This document shows positions 10,156 to 19,117 of a stretch of 64,000 bases of DNA, one piece after another (position 1 is the stretch's first letter; each line of letters opens with the position of its first letter). Made by a program: the position numbers and the translations under genes. This DNA comes from Echinicola marina (GTDB taxonomy: Bacteria > Bacteroidota > Bacteroidia > Cytophagales > Cyclobacteriaceae). The stretch covers positions 5,143,501 through 5,207,500 of the forward strand of contig NZ_CP080025.1 in assembly GCF_020463795.1 (NCBI RefSeq), written 5' to 3'. The notes under the pieces were generated by a model, which worked only from the letters and a program-made list of their open reading frames with translations, ran no database searches and was not told the DNA's origin.

Positions 10156-11484
10156 ATGATTAAACTAAACCACAGCGTTATGAATAAGCAGAAACTAAAT
10201 AAATGGTTGGGTATATCCCTCTTGATGTGGTTAACAATTGCAATTGTAACCCCAAAACAAGCTAAAGCAGAAGCACCTATTGGCGTATCATTCCAGGTCT
10301 TTTATGACCAACTGTCCCCCCATGGAGACTGGGTAGAAGATGCACGGTATGGGTACATATGGCTGCCATATGTCGATCACAATTTCCATCCCTATGGCAC
10401 AAATGGTCACTGGGTGATGACAGAATACGGTAACACCTGGGTATCCGATTATAGCTGGGGATGGGCTCCGTTTCATTATGGTAGATGGTTATATGACGAT
10501 TATTACGGCTGGGCATGGGTTCCTGGATATGAATGGGCACCTGCCTGGGTAAGCTGGAGAAATGGTGGCGGATATTACGGATGGGCACCTTTGGGACCAA
10601 ATGTTTCAATCAGTGTAAATATAGGTATACCTAGTTTCCACTGGGTTTTTGTCCCTCATAGAAGATTTACCCATAGACATGTTTACCGTTATTATGCCCC
10701 AAGAAGGAATATAGTAAATATTTATAACCAAACGACGGTTATCAATAACACCGTGATTTACAACAATCACCGCTATATCGCTGGACCTGGAAAACAACAT
10801 ATAGAAAGATACAGCAGAAGCCGTGTGCCGGTTTACAGGGTGAATTCCAGCCAAAAACCTGGAAGAACTAACATCAGCAGGAACGCTGTAAATGTTTACA
10901 AACCACAAATAAGAAGTAATTCCGGAAACTCCAGGTATAATGCCAAGCCTAGTAAAATCACTAGCCGTCAAAATGCCAGAGTAAACAGAGAAGAATATAG
11001 TAGGGGAAATACTGCGATCAGAGGCAACAGAAGTAATACCAACTCACGCAGCTATGGAAATTCAAACACCAATAGATCTTCCTCGCCATCTGCCACTTAT
11101 AGAGGGTCTTCCCCTAGCAGATCTGAGCAATCTAATTCCAACAAACCAAAAACGATGAAAGCCACTCCTTATCCTAATGGCAGTAATAATCGCCAAGTAA
11201 GGAGTCCTAGAAATACAACTTATGAGTCAAATAAAGGAAACGCTTATTCTGGCAGAACAAAAGCTTCTCCAAGCACAAGAACAAAAAGCAGTAGTCCCAG
11301 TAGGGTATCAAGGCCTTCAAGCTCAAACAGGCAAGTAAAAAGCCAACCAAGCAGAAGTCGTACTGCCGTGAGCAAAAGTCCCCAAGTCAGAAGGGCTCCT
11401 GCCACTAGAAGTAGTTCTAGAAGCTCCAATTCAAGTGCCAGCAGTAGAAGATCTTCCAGTAGCAGAGGTAGGTCAAACAACTAA
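10156..11484 (+). CDS. Exported W/Y/G-rich DUF6600-like protein with Ser/Arg-rich tail
   Basis: Up to 442 residues; the ATG at 10180 (MNKQKLNKWLG) is a better start because the signal peptide then begins there and ends near PKQAKAEA. The folded part (about residues 45-190) consists of aromatic repeats such as YGNTWVSDYSWGWAPFHYG, YGWAWVPGYEWAPAWVSW and GYYGWAPLGPN, the pattern of the DUF6600 family. From about residue 225 to the end the chain is low-complexity, rich in Ser, Arg and Asn, strongly basic and presumably disordered. Family members are exported proteins of unknown function in Bacteroidota and Proteobacteria. It stands alone, with a terminator directly behind it. A cell-surface or nucleic-acid/polyanion-binding role for the basic tail is a guess. 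Confidence 0.8.
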   Translation: MIKLNHSVMNKQKLNKWLGISLLMWLTIAIVTPKQAKAEAPIGVSFQVFYDQLSPHGDWVEDARYGYIWLPYVDHNFHPYGTNGHWVMTEYGNTWVSDYSWGWAPFHYGRWLYDDYYGWAWVPGYEWAPAWVSWRNGGGYYGWAPLGPNVSISVNIGIPSFHWVFVPHRRFTHRHVYRYYAPRRNIVNIYNQTTVINNTVIYNNHRYIAGPGKQHIERYSRSRVPVYRVNSSQKPGRTNISRNAVNVYKPQIRSNSGNSRYNAKPSKITSRQNARVNREEYSRGNTAIRGNRSNTNSRSYGNSNTNRSSSPSATYRGSSPSRSEQSNSNKPKTMKATPYPNGSNNRQVRSPRNTTYESNKGNAYSGRTKASPSTRTKSSSPSRVSRPSSSNRQVKSQPSRSRTAVSKSPQVRRAPATRSSSRSSNSSASSRRSSSSRGRSNN

Positions 11485-11533
11485 TTTGACTACTTAAATA
11501 GAGAAAAAGATGAATGTTAGGTGATAGATTATT

Positions 11534-11564
11534 AAAAGCTTGTCAGATGTGCTGGCAAGCTTTT
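11534..11564 (+). terminator. Intrinsic terminator after the DUF6600-like gene
   Basis: AAAAGCTTGTCAG (11534-11546) pairs with CTGGCAAGCTTTT (11552-11564) through one T-G wobble around the loop ATGTG, followed by more T. It is about 50 bp after the stop at 11484. Confidence 0.85.
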
Positions 11565-11566
11565 TT

Positions 11567-11896
11567 CATTTGCCACTGATCATTTGATATAACCAAACTA
11601 GACATATACAGAAGACACCATTCGATAGGTTCCGCTTAAAGCGGTAAATTAAAATTCATTAAAATAAAGGCTTATAATGGCTCCAGTGGGCATTTTCTTT
11701 AAAAACGGAAAGAATTTAGCCAAAATAAAAAAACGGAGCATCCCCTTCACAAGTACCAGATTTACAGCTATAAACCAGCAAAGGAAAAAACCCTATCCAC
11801 TTTTGAAAGGGAAATCTCTTGCTCAAAACCCTTGAAAACTAAATAATCTCCCTATATTCACGTTTTTAATAGCATAAACTTAAAAAATTTAACACT
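11567..11896. other. Gene-free spacer before the histone-like gene
   Basis: No open frame of note on either strand and no clear repeat. It should contain the promoter of the small gene starting at 11897, but no exact TAnnTTTG box stands out. Confidence 0.4.
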
Positions 11897-12076
11897 ATGA
11901 GCAGATTCACAGAAGTTAAGGATTTGATTGATTCTTTAGAAGATGATTTCGAAAAGTTCTACGAAAAAGGAAACAAAGCAGCTGGTACTCGTGTAAGAAA
12001 CGGCATGCAGGCAATTAAAAACCTGGCTCAGGACATCAGAAAAGAAATTACTGAGATCAAGAATTCAGAAAAATAA
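11897..12076 (+). CDS. Small histone H1-like (Hc1-like) DNA-associated protein
   Basis: ATG at 11897 to TAA at 12074-12076 encodes 59 residues: MSRFTEVKDLIDSLEDDF, then EKFYEKGNKAAGTRVRNGMQ and a helix ending in KNSEK. This matches the short Bacteroidota proteins annotated as histone H1-like Hc1, recognised from the conserved FYEKGNKAAGTRVR core. They are thought to bind DNA or act in chromosome compaction. The product is highly charged, alternates acidic and basic residues and is predicted to be largely helical. The gene is monocistronic, with a hairpin terminator 47 bp downstream. Experimental knowledge of the family is thin, so the DNA-binding role is an inference from the family name. Confidence 0.85.
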   Translation: MSRFTEVKDLIDSLEDDFEKFYEKGNKAAGTRVRNGMQAIKNLAQDIRKEITEIKNSEK

Positions 12077-12122
12077 TTCTATTTCTTTTTGACCAAGTCG
12101 AAAAGTAAATCAGTATTCAAAA

Positions 12123-12152
12123 ACATGCCGATACTATATAGTACCGGCATGT
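12123..12152. terminator. Hairpin between convergent genes
   Basis: ACATGCCG (12123-12130) pairs with CGGCATGT (12145-12152), and TACTA with TAGTA inside. A weak T-run follows on the plus strand. It lies between the histone-like gene (+) and the DUF1080 gene (-), so it may serve both. Confidence 0.6.
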
Positions 12153-12175
12153 TTATTTTGGAGCCTGATCGATCT

Positions 12176-12856
12176 CTACAGTTCCCTGATCGAAATATCC
12201 TTAAATTTCACAACTGATCCATGGCCTAAAAATCCAATATGCCCCCTTGTTCTGGATAGACCTGGATGCTCCTTTCCATCGAGTGTTCCACCCTTACTAG
12301 CCCTCTCAATATCCCCCTTCAAGATCGTTTTTCCATTGAGAATAACCTTGATTTTATTACCCTTTACGATCACCTCTTCACTGTTCCACTCACCAACAGG
12401 CTTTAAGGCCCCTCTCTTTGCAGGGATCACACCATATACAGAACCATGGTACTGATATTCTTTAAGATGGGCATATTTACTTGCCGTATTATCCAAGATT
12501 TGTAATTCCATCCCCGCATAAGCAGCATCCCCCTTTAATGGAGCTCTAATCCCCAAACCATTGTTCGCTCCAGGAGTCAATAAAAAATCAAATTTCAAAT
12601 GAAAGTCGGAATACTCCTTCTCCGTATACAAATTACCACTTCCTCCCCTATCCGGCCGAATGACCAACACACCATCTTCAACTACATAGTCGGTCTTGTT
12701 CCCCACCCATCCAGTAAGGTCCTTACCATTGAATAATTGGGTAAATCCAAGAGGAGGCACTAGCCCAACAAGTGAAATTATGCTGATTCCAGCAAATACT
12801 AAAAACACCCCTTTTAAAAGGGACCTATTTAAATTGTGTTTTTTTATCATAAACAT
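12176..12856 (-). CDS. DUF1080 (3-keto-disaccharide hydrolase-like) exported protein
   Basis: 226 residues with an N-terminal hydrophobic export or anchor segment (GVFLVFAGISIISLVGLVPP, about residues 14-33). The rest is a single concanavalin-like sandwich of the DUF1080 family: GFTQLFNGKDLTGWVGNKTD at the start, EYSDFHLKFDFLLTPGANNG and GMELQILDN in the middle, and RTRGHIGFLGHGSVVKFKDI at the end. Members act on or bind sugars; some hydrolyse 3-keto-glycosides. The start may be the third codon (MIKKHNLN). An IS1595-family element inserted 19 bp upstream of the start at most, so the original promoter is now about 1 kb away and expression may depend on the element. Confidence 0.88.
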   Translation of the reverse strand: MFMIKKHNLNRSLLKGVFLVFAGISIISLVGLVPPLGFTQLFNGKDLTGWVGNKTDYVVEDGVLVIRPDRGGSGNLYTEKEYSDFHLKFDFLLTPGANNGLGIRAPLKGDAAYAGMELQILDNTASKYAHLKEYQYHGSVYGVIPAKRGALKPVGEWNSEEVIVKGNKIKVILNGKTILKGDIERASKGGTLDGKEHPGLSRTRGHIGFLGHGSVVKFKDISIREL

Positions 12857-12874
12857 TAGTAGTTCGTTTAATAA

Positions 12875-12882
12875 TTATCTTT
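12875..12882. repeat. Target site duplication of the IS1595-family element, left copy
   Basis: TTATCTTT directly outside the left terminal repeat; the same eight bases occur at 13918-13925 outside the right one. Eight base pairs is the usual duplication length for this family. Confidence 0.8.
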
Positions 12883-13917
12883 TATGTGTATCCGTTTTAC
12901 TGCACGTATGGGTAAGTGCCCGCAATAACGAGCCTTTCAAAGAGTCCTTTGCCAAAATATCTTCGGTTCAATCTGTAAACAAACTCATTTAAATAGTTCT
13001 GTAAATATTTATAAGTTATCATGTGATATACCCCCAACAGGGTTCTTTTAAGATTACTGATTGCTTTGTGTACCCATTTTAAGGTGTCGTTTACGGACTC
13101 CTTTCCCGATGGAACGGCCAAATGGGTGGCCACCACTTCCTCTATTTTCGAGTAGGCCGTGTTCTTGTCTGTAAACAGTACCACATCCCCTACGGTATTG
13201 GCCCGGATAAAGGCATTGACACTCTCGCAGTCCACTTTGTCCATGACCCTCATTTTGAAATAGCCACAGCGCTTTGTTTTCTGCCCGGAATCCAGGTCTT
13301 CCAAGGGTACCGATTCGGCCGCCACCGCTACTGCGGTCTGTTTCTGGCTGCCTTTTCCACGTTTAAGCTGACCCAAGATCTGGTTCTCCTGTACGGTTTC
13401 CATATAACACTCGTCATATTCAATCATGTCACTGAGGATATAAAGCTCATCTCGTTGTCCCATGGCTGACCGTATCCTGTGCATCAGACGGAAAGTGGTC
13501 TCATATCGGCTAAGCCCCAGTTGCCGCTGGAGCTCAAGGCAGGAAAACCCTTTCTTGGTCGCCGACATAAACAGCATGGCCAATAGCCAGATACGGAGCG
13601 GAAGCTTGCTGTTTTCCATTACCGTCCCTGATTTAAGAGAAGAACGTCTCCGACAACTGCTGCATTCGAAAAACCTGCCGTTGGCAAACCAATAGTGTCG
13701 GGTTATCTTCTCACAGTTTTTGCACCGTATACCGCTTTTCTCACGGTATTTCTTGATGTATTGTTCACAACTTTCCTCATCTGGGAAATGGCCCGTAAAT
13801 TCTATAAGGTTCATAGCTTTTCTTGTTTTTATGCAAGAAAACAACTATCCTGATACCTTGAAATTTAATGACACGTATTGTCATATTTTATTACGTGCAC
13901 TCTTACGGATACACATA
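12883..13917 (-). mobile_element. Complete IS1595-family insertion sequence, 1035 bp
   Basis: The ends are 26-bp inverted repeats: left 12883-12908 and right 13892-13917 share TATGTGTATCCGT, differ at four of the next five bases and then share TGCACGTA, so 22 of 26 match. An 8-bp duplication (TTATCTTT) flanks the element. One transposase gene fills it. Intact ends, an intact duplication and an intact gene indicate a recent and probably still active insertion. It landed just upstream of the DUF1080 gene. Removing it and one duplication copy restores a continuous intergenic sequence. Confidence 0.9.
12897..13844 (-). CDS. IS1595-family (ISXO2-like) transposase
   Basis: 315 residues. The N-terminal zinc ribbon is seen in IRCKNCEKITRHYWFANGRF and FECSSCRRR, followed by KLPLRIWLLAMLFMSATKKG and the helix-turn-helix-like LGLSRYETTFRLMHRIR. 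The DDE-type catalytic domain includes YDECYME, VVLFTDKNTAYS and VHKAISNLKRTLLGVYHMI, and ends with LNEFVYRLNRRYFG, all typical of ISXO2-like transposases. A second ATG at codon 11 (MNLIEFTG) matches the usual start of the family and may be the true one. The stop codon lies within the left terminal repeat. The frame is intact. Confidence 0.93.
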   Translation of the reverse strand: MFSCIKTRKAMNLIEFTGHFPDEESCEQYIKKYREKSGIRCKNCEKITRHYWFANGRFFECSSCRRRSSLKSGTVMENSKLPLRIWLLAMLFMSATKKGFSCLELQRQLGLSRYETTFRLMHRIRSAMGQRDELYILSDMIEYDECYMETVQENQILGQLKRGKGSQKQTAVAVAAESVPLEDLDSGQKTKRCGYFKMRVMDKVDCESVNAFIRANTVGDVVLFTDKNTAYSKIEEVVATHLAVPSGKESVNDTLKWVHKAISNLKRTLLGVYHMITYKYLQNYLNEFVYRLNRRYFGKGLFERLVIAGTYPYVQ

Positions 13918-13925
13918 TTATCTTT
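13918..13925. repeat. Target site duplication of the IS1595-family element, right copy
   Basis: TTATCTTT, identical to 12875-12882. The stretch from here to msrA at 14229 holds no gene; one exact TAnnTTTG box (TAGATTTG, 14055-14062) is a weak promoter candidate for msrA. Confidence 0.8.
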
Positions 13926-14228
13926 CGTTAAAAACCCTATATACCAATAATTATTTAGGTATCGTAAGTTAAAAATAAGAAACCCTCCAATAGTATAGGC
14001 ACTTTTACCACTTTAATCTCAAACTCCGTTATCCCTCCTTAAAATTATATAGCTTAGATTTGGCTATTCTATTGAAATTATCATTATCGAATAAAATTCC
14101 CGAGGGTTCATTTTTGATCTGACCCTTTTATTATAAATTGACTTATTAAACCATTTTTGCCCATTTTCACGTAATTAACTAATATAAACCTATTCCAAAC
14201 CTAAAATTCAATTCACCCCTAAAGACTC

Positions 14229-14840
14229 ATGAAAAATCTATTGCTAATGGCATTTGCACTGGTCTTTTTGACTTTTGCTTCAAAAGCCAGTTCGCTTGAA
14301 AATATGGTAGAACTGGACACCGCGACCTTTGCCGCTGGCTGTTTTTGGTGCACTGAAGCACAATTCTTACAGCTTGAAGGTGTCAAGACAGTAGTTTCCG
14401 GTTATACTGGAGGAACGGTCAAAAACCCTACTTACAAACAAGTCTGCACAGGTAAAACAGGGCACGCTGAAGCCATACAAATCACCTATGATCCCAATAT
14501 CATCAGCTACGATGAACTCTTGGAAGCTTTCTTTATTTCCCATGATCCTACACAGTTAAATAGACAAGGGAATGACGTGGGCACACAATACAGATCGGCT
14601 ATATTCTATCACAATACCGGGCAAAAAGAAATGGCTAATTATTATATCAAAAAACTGACGGAAGAAAATATCTATCCAAAAAAAATCGTCACTGAGGTAT
14701 CTCCTGTAGGAGAATACTATGTAGCAGAAGATTATCATCAAAACTACTACGCACTCAACAAAAACCAGCCTTACTGCCAATTTGTGATTACTCCAAAGCT
14801 GGAGAAGTTCAAAAAAGTGTTTAAAGAAAAGCTTAAATGA
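14229..14840 (+). CDS. msrA: Peptide methionine-S-sulfoxide reductase MsrA, exported
   Basis: 203 residues. The catalytic motif GCFWC (residues 37-41, nucleophile Cys38) follows an N-terminal export signal (LLLMAFALVFLTFASKASS). VVSGYTGG, GHAEAIQITYDP, FFISHDPTQLNRQGNDVGTQYRS (given as FFISHDPTQLNRQ and GNDVGTQYRS) and EDYHQNYY are all standard MsrA signatures. It reduces the S-epimer of methionine sulfoxide in proteins. The signal places it in the periplasm, where it would repair oxidised envelope proteins. It is followed by msrB after 19 bp in what looks like a two-gene operon. The reductant in the periplasm is not encoded nearby. Confidence 0.96.
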   Translation: MKNLLLMAFALVFLTFASKASSLENMVELDTATFAAGCFWCTEAQFLQLEGVKTVVSGYTGGTVKNPTYKQVCTGKTGHAEAIQITYDPNIISYDELLEAFFISHDPTQLNRQGNDVGTQYRSAIFYHNTGQKEMANYYIKKLTEENIYPKKIVTEVSPVGEYYVAEDYHQNYYALNKNQPYCQFVITPKLEKFKKVFKEKLK

Positions 14841-14859
14841 ACATTAAAATCAATCTATC

Positions 14860-15378
14860 ATGAAAAAATTGATGCTTATAACCTTGTCGCTAACTGTCCT
14901 CTGTAGCTGTAGTATGGGACAAAACAATACAGAAAAAGCTGAAAACCCCTACTATTCTAGAACTGATACCAGCAAACTTCAAGTCACTGATACAGAATGG
15001 AAAAAGATACTTTCTCCTTTTCTTTATGCTGTGGCCAGAGAGGCAGCCACTGAAAGGGCATTCACCGGAAAATATTGGAATGCAGATGCTAAGGGCACCT
15101 ACTACTGTGCGGTTTGCGGTAACAAGCTATTTCTATCAGAAGCTAAATTTGAAAGTGACTGTGGTTGGCCTAGCTTCTTTGAGGCTGTAAGGAAGAACAG
15201 TGTCATTTATAAAGAAGACAACAGTCACGGAATGCAAAGAATAGAAGTATTATGCGGTAGATGTGACTCCCATCTCGGCCATATCTTTAATGATGGGCCT
15301 CCTCCTACCCACAAACGTTTCTGCATGAACTCAGTTTCCCTGGATTTCGAACCGCTGCTTGGGACCATTTCCCAATGA
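14860..15378 (+). CDS. msrB: Peptide methionine-R-sulfoxide reductase MsrB, lipoprotein
   Basis: 172 residues with a lipoprotein-type signal (LTVLCSC, mature Cys about 17). Zinc-binding pairs CAVC (Cys83, 86) and CGRC (Cys132, 135), the ESDCGWPSF segment and the catalytic RFCMNS (Cys155) are all present. It reduces the R-epimer of methionine sulfoxide, complementing MsrA encoded 19 bp upstream; together they restore both epimers in exported proteins. Both carry export signals, so the pair is an envelope repair system rather than a cytoplasmic one. Confidence 0.96.
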   Translation: MKKLMLITLSLTVLCSCSMGQNNTEKAENPYYSRTDTSKLQVTDTEWKKILSPFLYAVAREAATERAFTGKYWNADAKGTYYCAVCGNKLFLSEAKFESDCGWPSFFEAVRKNSVIYKEDNSHGMQRIEVLCGRCDSHLGHIFNDGPPPTHKRFCMNSVSLDFEPLLGTISQ

Positions 15379-15820
15379 TGCTAAGCTAATATTGCACAAT
15401 TTCAAAACCCAATAGCTACTTTACCCAAAACATGGCATTTAAGTAACACCCTATTGTCTCACCCATTTATGGCTTAAATCGGATTATTCATTAGTGATCG
15501 TAGTGAGGACTTGTATCCCCAAAGGACAAATCCAGTCAACTAAAAAAAGCCCACTATTTTTTTCAGTTTCCTTAGATTTTAATTTCGCATATTTGTTTAA
15601 ATTAAATAAAATGTATATCCGCAATTGCACCAGTAAAGGTTAAAAGCGAATCGAAATGTTGATTTTAGTTAAAATATCAACTCCTTCGGTCTTCAGTCTT
15701 CAAACTCCCGACCGCTTAAGCAAAGGATTTAAGGTTACTGGCATCTTTGCGGATAATCAGATTAAATAATTACACATCAGTAATTCATTCACCCAAATAA
15801 CTAAAATCATTTGTAAATAA
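15379..15820. other. Gene-free region with one dispersed repeat copy
   Basis: No coding frame of note. The repeat at 15481-15508 is the only recognisable structure. The second half should contain the promoter of the hybrid sensor gene starting at 15821. Confidence 0.5.
15481..15508. repeat. Third copy of the dispersed repeat seen at 3071-3132
   Basis: GGATTATTCATTAG followed by TGATCGTAGTGAGG. Compared with 3105-3132 only three of 28 bases differ. The flanks (TAAATC before, CTTGTATCC after) are unrelated or only weakly similar, so the repeated unit is short. Confidence 0.6.
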
Positions 15821-16940
15821 ATGAAATCCCCCCATTGCTTCATTCTTCTTTATATCCTTGTTTTGGCCACCCTGTTTTCTTGTGGCCCAAAAGAAGCCTC
15901 CAAAAAATATAAAATAGGCTTCTCCCAATGTGTCAGCAATGATGCCTGGAGAAAAGCCATGCATGACGAAATGTACCGCGAACTGTCCTTCTATCCTGAC
16001 TTGAGTTTGGAAATAAAGGATGCAAAGGGGGACAATGCTACTCAAATCCGCCAAATAAAAGAACTGGTGGAATCTGGGATTGACTTATTGATTGTATCAC
16101 CTAATGAATCATCGCCGATAACCCCAATTGTAGAGGAGGTTTTCCAAAATGGAACACCAGTGATCGTAGTAGACCGAAAAACTTCCTCAAACCTATATTC
16201 GGCCTATGTAGGTGGCAATAATTATGAGGTGGGATTCACGGCAGGACAGTATATCCGTAATCTTCTAAATGGCAAAGGTGAAATTTTGGAAATTTGGGGG
16301 CTTAGAGGTAGCTCCCCGGCTGTAGAAAGACACAGAGGGCTGCTCAATGCTTTTCAAGGTTCAGACATTAATATTGTCACTGAGATCAGTGGACAATGGG
16401 AAAAAGACACTGCCAAAAACCAACTAAGGGCCCATCTGTTAAAAGAAAATATTCCTGAATTTGACTTAATATTTGGTCATAATGATGTAATGGCCATAGG
16501 CGCACATGAAATATGCAATGCATTAAATATCCACCATAAAAAATTCCTGGGAGTAGACGCCCTTCCCGGTCCTTACGGAGGAATCCAAGCTGTAACAGAT
16601 GATGTACTCGACGCTACTTTTTTCTACCCCACTGGTGGAGACAAATCCATTGAAGTGGCCCATAAGATACTTAAAGGTGAATACTTTGAAAAAGAAAACA
16701 TCCTTCAAACAGCCGTGGTTGATTCATCCAATGTCCGGATCATCAAACAACAGACAGATAAAATCATAGATCAACAAGACAATATTACCCGTCAAAGAGA
16801 CCGGATCAATATTCAAATGGAGATTTACAAAAACCAAAGAACTTTTCTCTTTGTTTTCGGCCTTACTTTGGTAGTAGCCATCATTTCACTGGCCTATATT
16901 TTCAAATCCCTAAGAGATAAACAAGAAATCAATGAGGAAG

Positions 16941-17487
16941 TAAATAATCCTCGGGGCAAGCCCACGAGGCATTATTGGTCAATCGAATATTTTTAATTGA
17001 TAATTGGTCTTCAGTTTTTTATATCCTTTTTCCAGCCCTTGACTCTTTACATAATTAGCGATCTTTTCCTCTGTTCCATGTTGGCCTACCGTATTGACAA
17101 AATATCCCTTACCCCAAAACTCCCCTCCCCAGAGCTGTTTTTTCACCTCTGGGCATTCTTTAAACACCTCTCGTGACACTAAACTCTTTATCTTTCTCAC
17201 TATTTTGGTTATACTATACGTTGGAACCGATTGGATCAGAAAATGTACATGGTCAGCATCTGTACCGATTTCCAGAAATTTAATCTCATATCTTAGTTCT
17301 ATCTGTTCACACGTCGATGTCAGAACTTTATCAACCTCTTTACTGAACACTACTCGTCTATATTTTGCTGAGCAAACTATATGGTACAGCAAAACTGATA
17401 CATTATGACTCTTATGGATATACTTACTTTCTTGCGACATCGAGTCACAAGATAGTAAAACGAGGCTAGCCTCGGGGAATTTGACCC
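16941..17487 (-). mobile_element. IS200/IS605-family insertion sequence (tnpA only), ends approximate
   Basis: The element carries one tnpA gene, and the usual subterminal hairpins lie at both ends: 16949-16969 (CCTCG, GGG, loop CAAG, CCC, one A bulge, CGAGG) and 17461-17474 (CGAGGC-TA-GCCTCG). There are no inverted terminal repeats and no target duplication, as expected for this single-strand transposition family. Exact cleavage points cannot be fixed by eye; TTGAC at 17481-17485 is a plausible boundary motif. About 545 bp. It interrupts the HTCS gene between the membrane segment and the kinase domain. Confidence 0.88.
16979..17440 (-). CDS. tnpA: IS200/IS605-family Y1 transposase TnpA
   Basis: 153 residues, the normal length. 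The HUH motif is visible in TDADHVHFLIQ, the catalytic tyrosine in IANYVKSQG, and LLYHIVCSAKYRRVVF and GGEFWGKGYFVNTVG are characteristic of the family. It cuts and rejoins single-stranded DNA at hairpin-marked ends. The frame is complete and no key residue is missing, so the element may still move. No TnpB gene accompanies it. Confidence 0.95.
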   Translation of the reverse strand: MSQESKYIHKSHNVSVLLYHIVCSAKYRRVVFSKEVDKVLTSTCEQIELRYEIKFLEIGTDADHVHFLIQSVPTYSITKIVRKIKSLVSREVFKECPEVKKQLWGGEFWGKGYFVNTVGQHGTEEKIANYVKSQGLEKGYKKLKTNYQLKIFD

Positions 17488-19117
17488 TAAGAGATTAAAA
17501 AACAAAAACAAGGAGATCTCAGAACAAAAAGACAAAGTCCTTGAACTATCCCAAAAGGCTGAAAAAGCCACTCAACAAAAATTTGAGTTCTTCACCAATA
17601 TTTCCCATGAATTCAGGACTCCGCTTACTTTGATCCAAGCTCCAGTTGAAGACCTCCTAAACAATAAAGATGCCGCTCCCTTTAAAAATGATCTGTCATT
17701 GATAAGGAAAAATTCAATGCGGCTATTACGATTGGTCAATCAACTAATGGACCTGAGAAAGTTAGATTCTGCAAAAATGCATATAAAGGCTGCGGAACAT
17801 GACATCATTCCTTTTTTGGAAGAAATCATGTCCTCTTTCCAAAAATTAGCACTGCAAAGTGGCATTACCTTTAAACTTATAACAGAAGACAGAAATCTCA
17901 AGTTATGGTTTGATCCCATGATGCTGGACAAAGTCATGTTCAACCTACTTTCCAATGCTTTTAAATTCACACATGAAAAGGGAAGCATCATCATTAAAGT
18001 AGAACAAAATGCACTTTCAAATGAAGTACTGATAAAAGTTGAAGATACAGGTGAAGGTATGTCTGAAGAATCTGTCAAACATATATTCAACCGATTTTAT
18101 CAGGGAGAGAATTTTTCCCAATCTGGATCAGGTCTTGGCCTGGCACTGTCCAAGGACTTGATTGAACTACATCATGGACATATAGAAGTTGAAAGCCATC
18201 TGGGTAATGGCACTAAATTTTCTGTTCATCTTAAAAGCGGAAAAGCCCATTTTAATTCATCTGAAATAATCGAAGGTGAGCATCAGCAATATTTCTCTGA
18301 AGAAAACATAAGTTTTGAAGATTTTGAGCCCCGCCCTGTGATGGTTGAAAGTGACGAACCAAAAGAACATACCGTTCTTGTCATTGAAGATGAAAAACCC
18401 ATACGGGATTATCTGTGTAAGCAGCTGGGAAAACACTTTCATATCATCCAAGCTGAAAATCTTGAAACAGGTCTAAACAAGGCCCTGGACCAAGTTCCCG
18501 ACCTTATTACCATTGACCTGATGCTCCAGCAGAAAAACGGATTTGATATAGTTAAAATCCTGAAAAATGACATCAGAACCTCACATATCCCCATCATTGT
18601 AATAACTGCTAAAAAAGGAATCGAAGAACGCATAAAAGGCATCAAACTGGGAATAGATGATTATATCACCAAACCATTTAGCTTTGAATTGGTCCTCGAA
18701 AGAATCAAAATGCTCCTGGCCAATAGGCAAAAATTAAGAGAACATTATATTCATGAATTGCCTGTCGAAAATACGGCCATTACTAAACAGTCTCCTGACA
18801 AAAAGTTTGTAAGTAACTTCACTGCACTGGTGGAGAAAAATATCTCCAATTCCCAATTTGGCGTCAATGAAATTTGTCTGGAAATGGGACTTTCCAGAGG
18901 CCAGCTTTACAGAAAATTAAAAGCCCTTTTGGGATACAGTGTAAATGACTATATCAATAAGGTCAGATTAAAGAAAGCCAAACACCTCCTTTTGACAGAA
19001 AACTCTCCCATTGCTGACATTGCCTTTCAGGTAGGTTTTACGACTTCAGCCTACTTTTCCACTGCATTTAAAAACCACTTTGGCATTACGCCTTCTGAGT
19101 TTAGAGACCAACAACAT

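Noticed and set aside
11244-11480. Long leucine-rich frame on the minus strand opposite the Ser/Arg-rich tail.
   Set aside because: It is the mirror of the biased codons (AGC/TCT/AGA) of the real gene, not an independent gene.
16908-17495. The 11-mer CCCTAAGAGAT occurs on both sides of the IS200/IS605 element (16908-16918 and 17485-17495).
   Set aside because: Tempting as a target duplication, but this family makes none, the left copy is about 30 bp inside the gene, and the copies are read in different codon frames. Probably chance or a feature of the original coiled-coil sequence.
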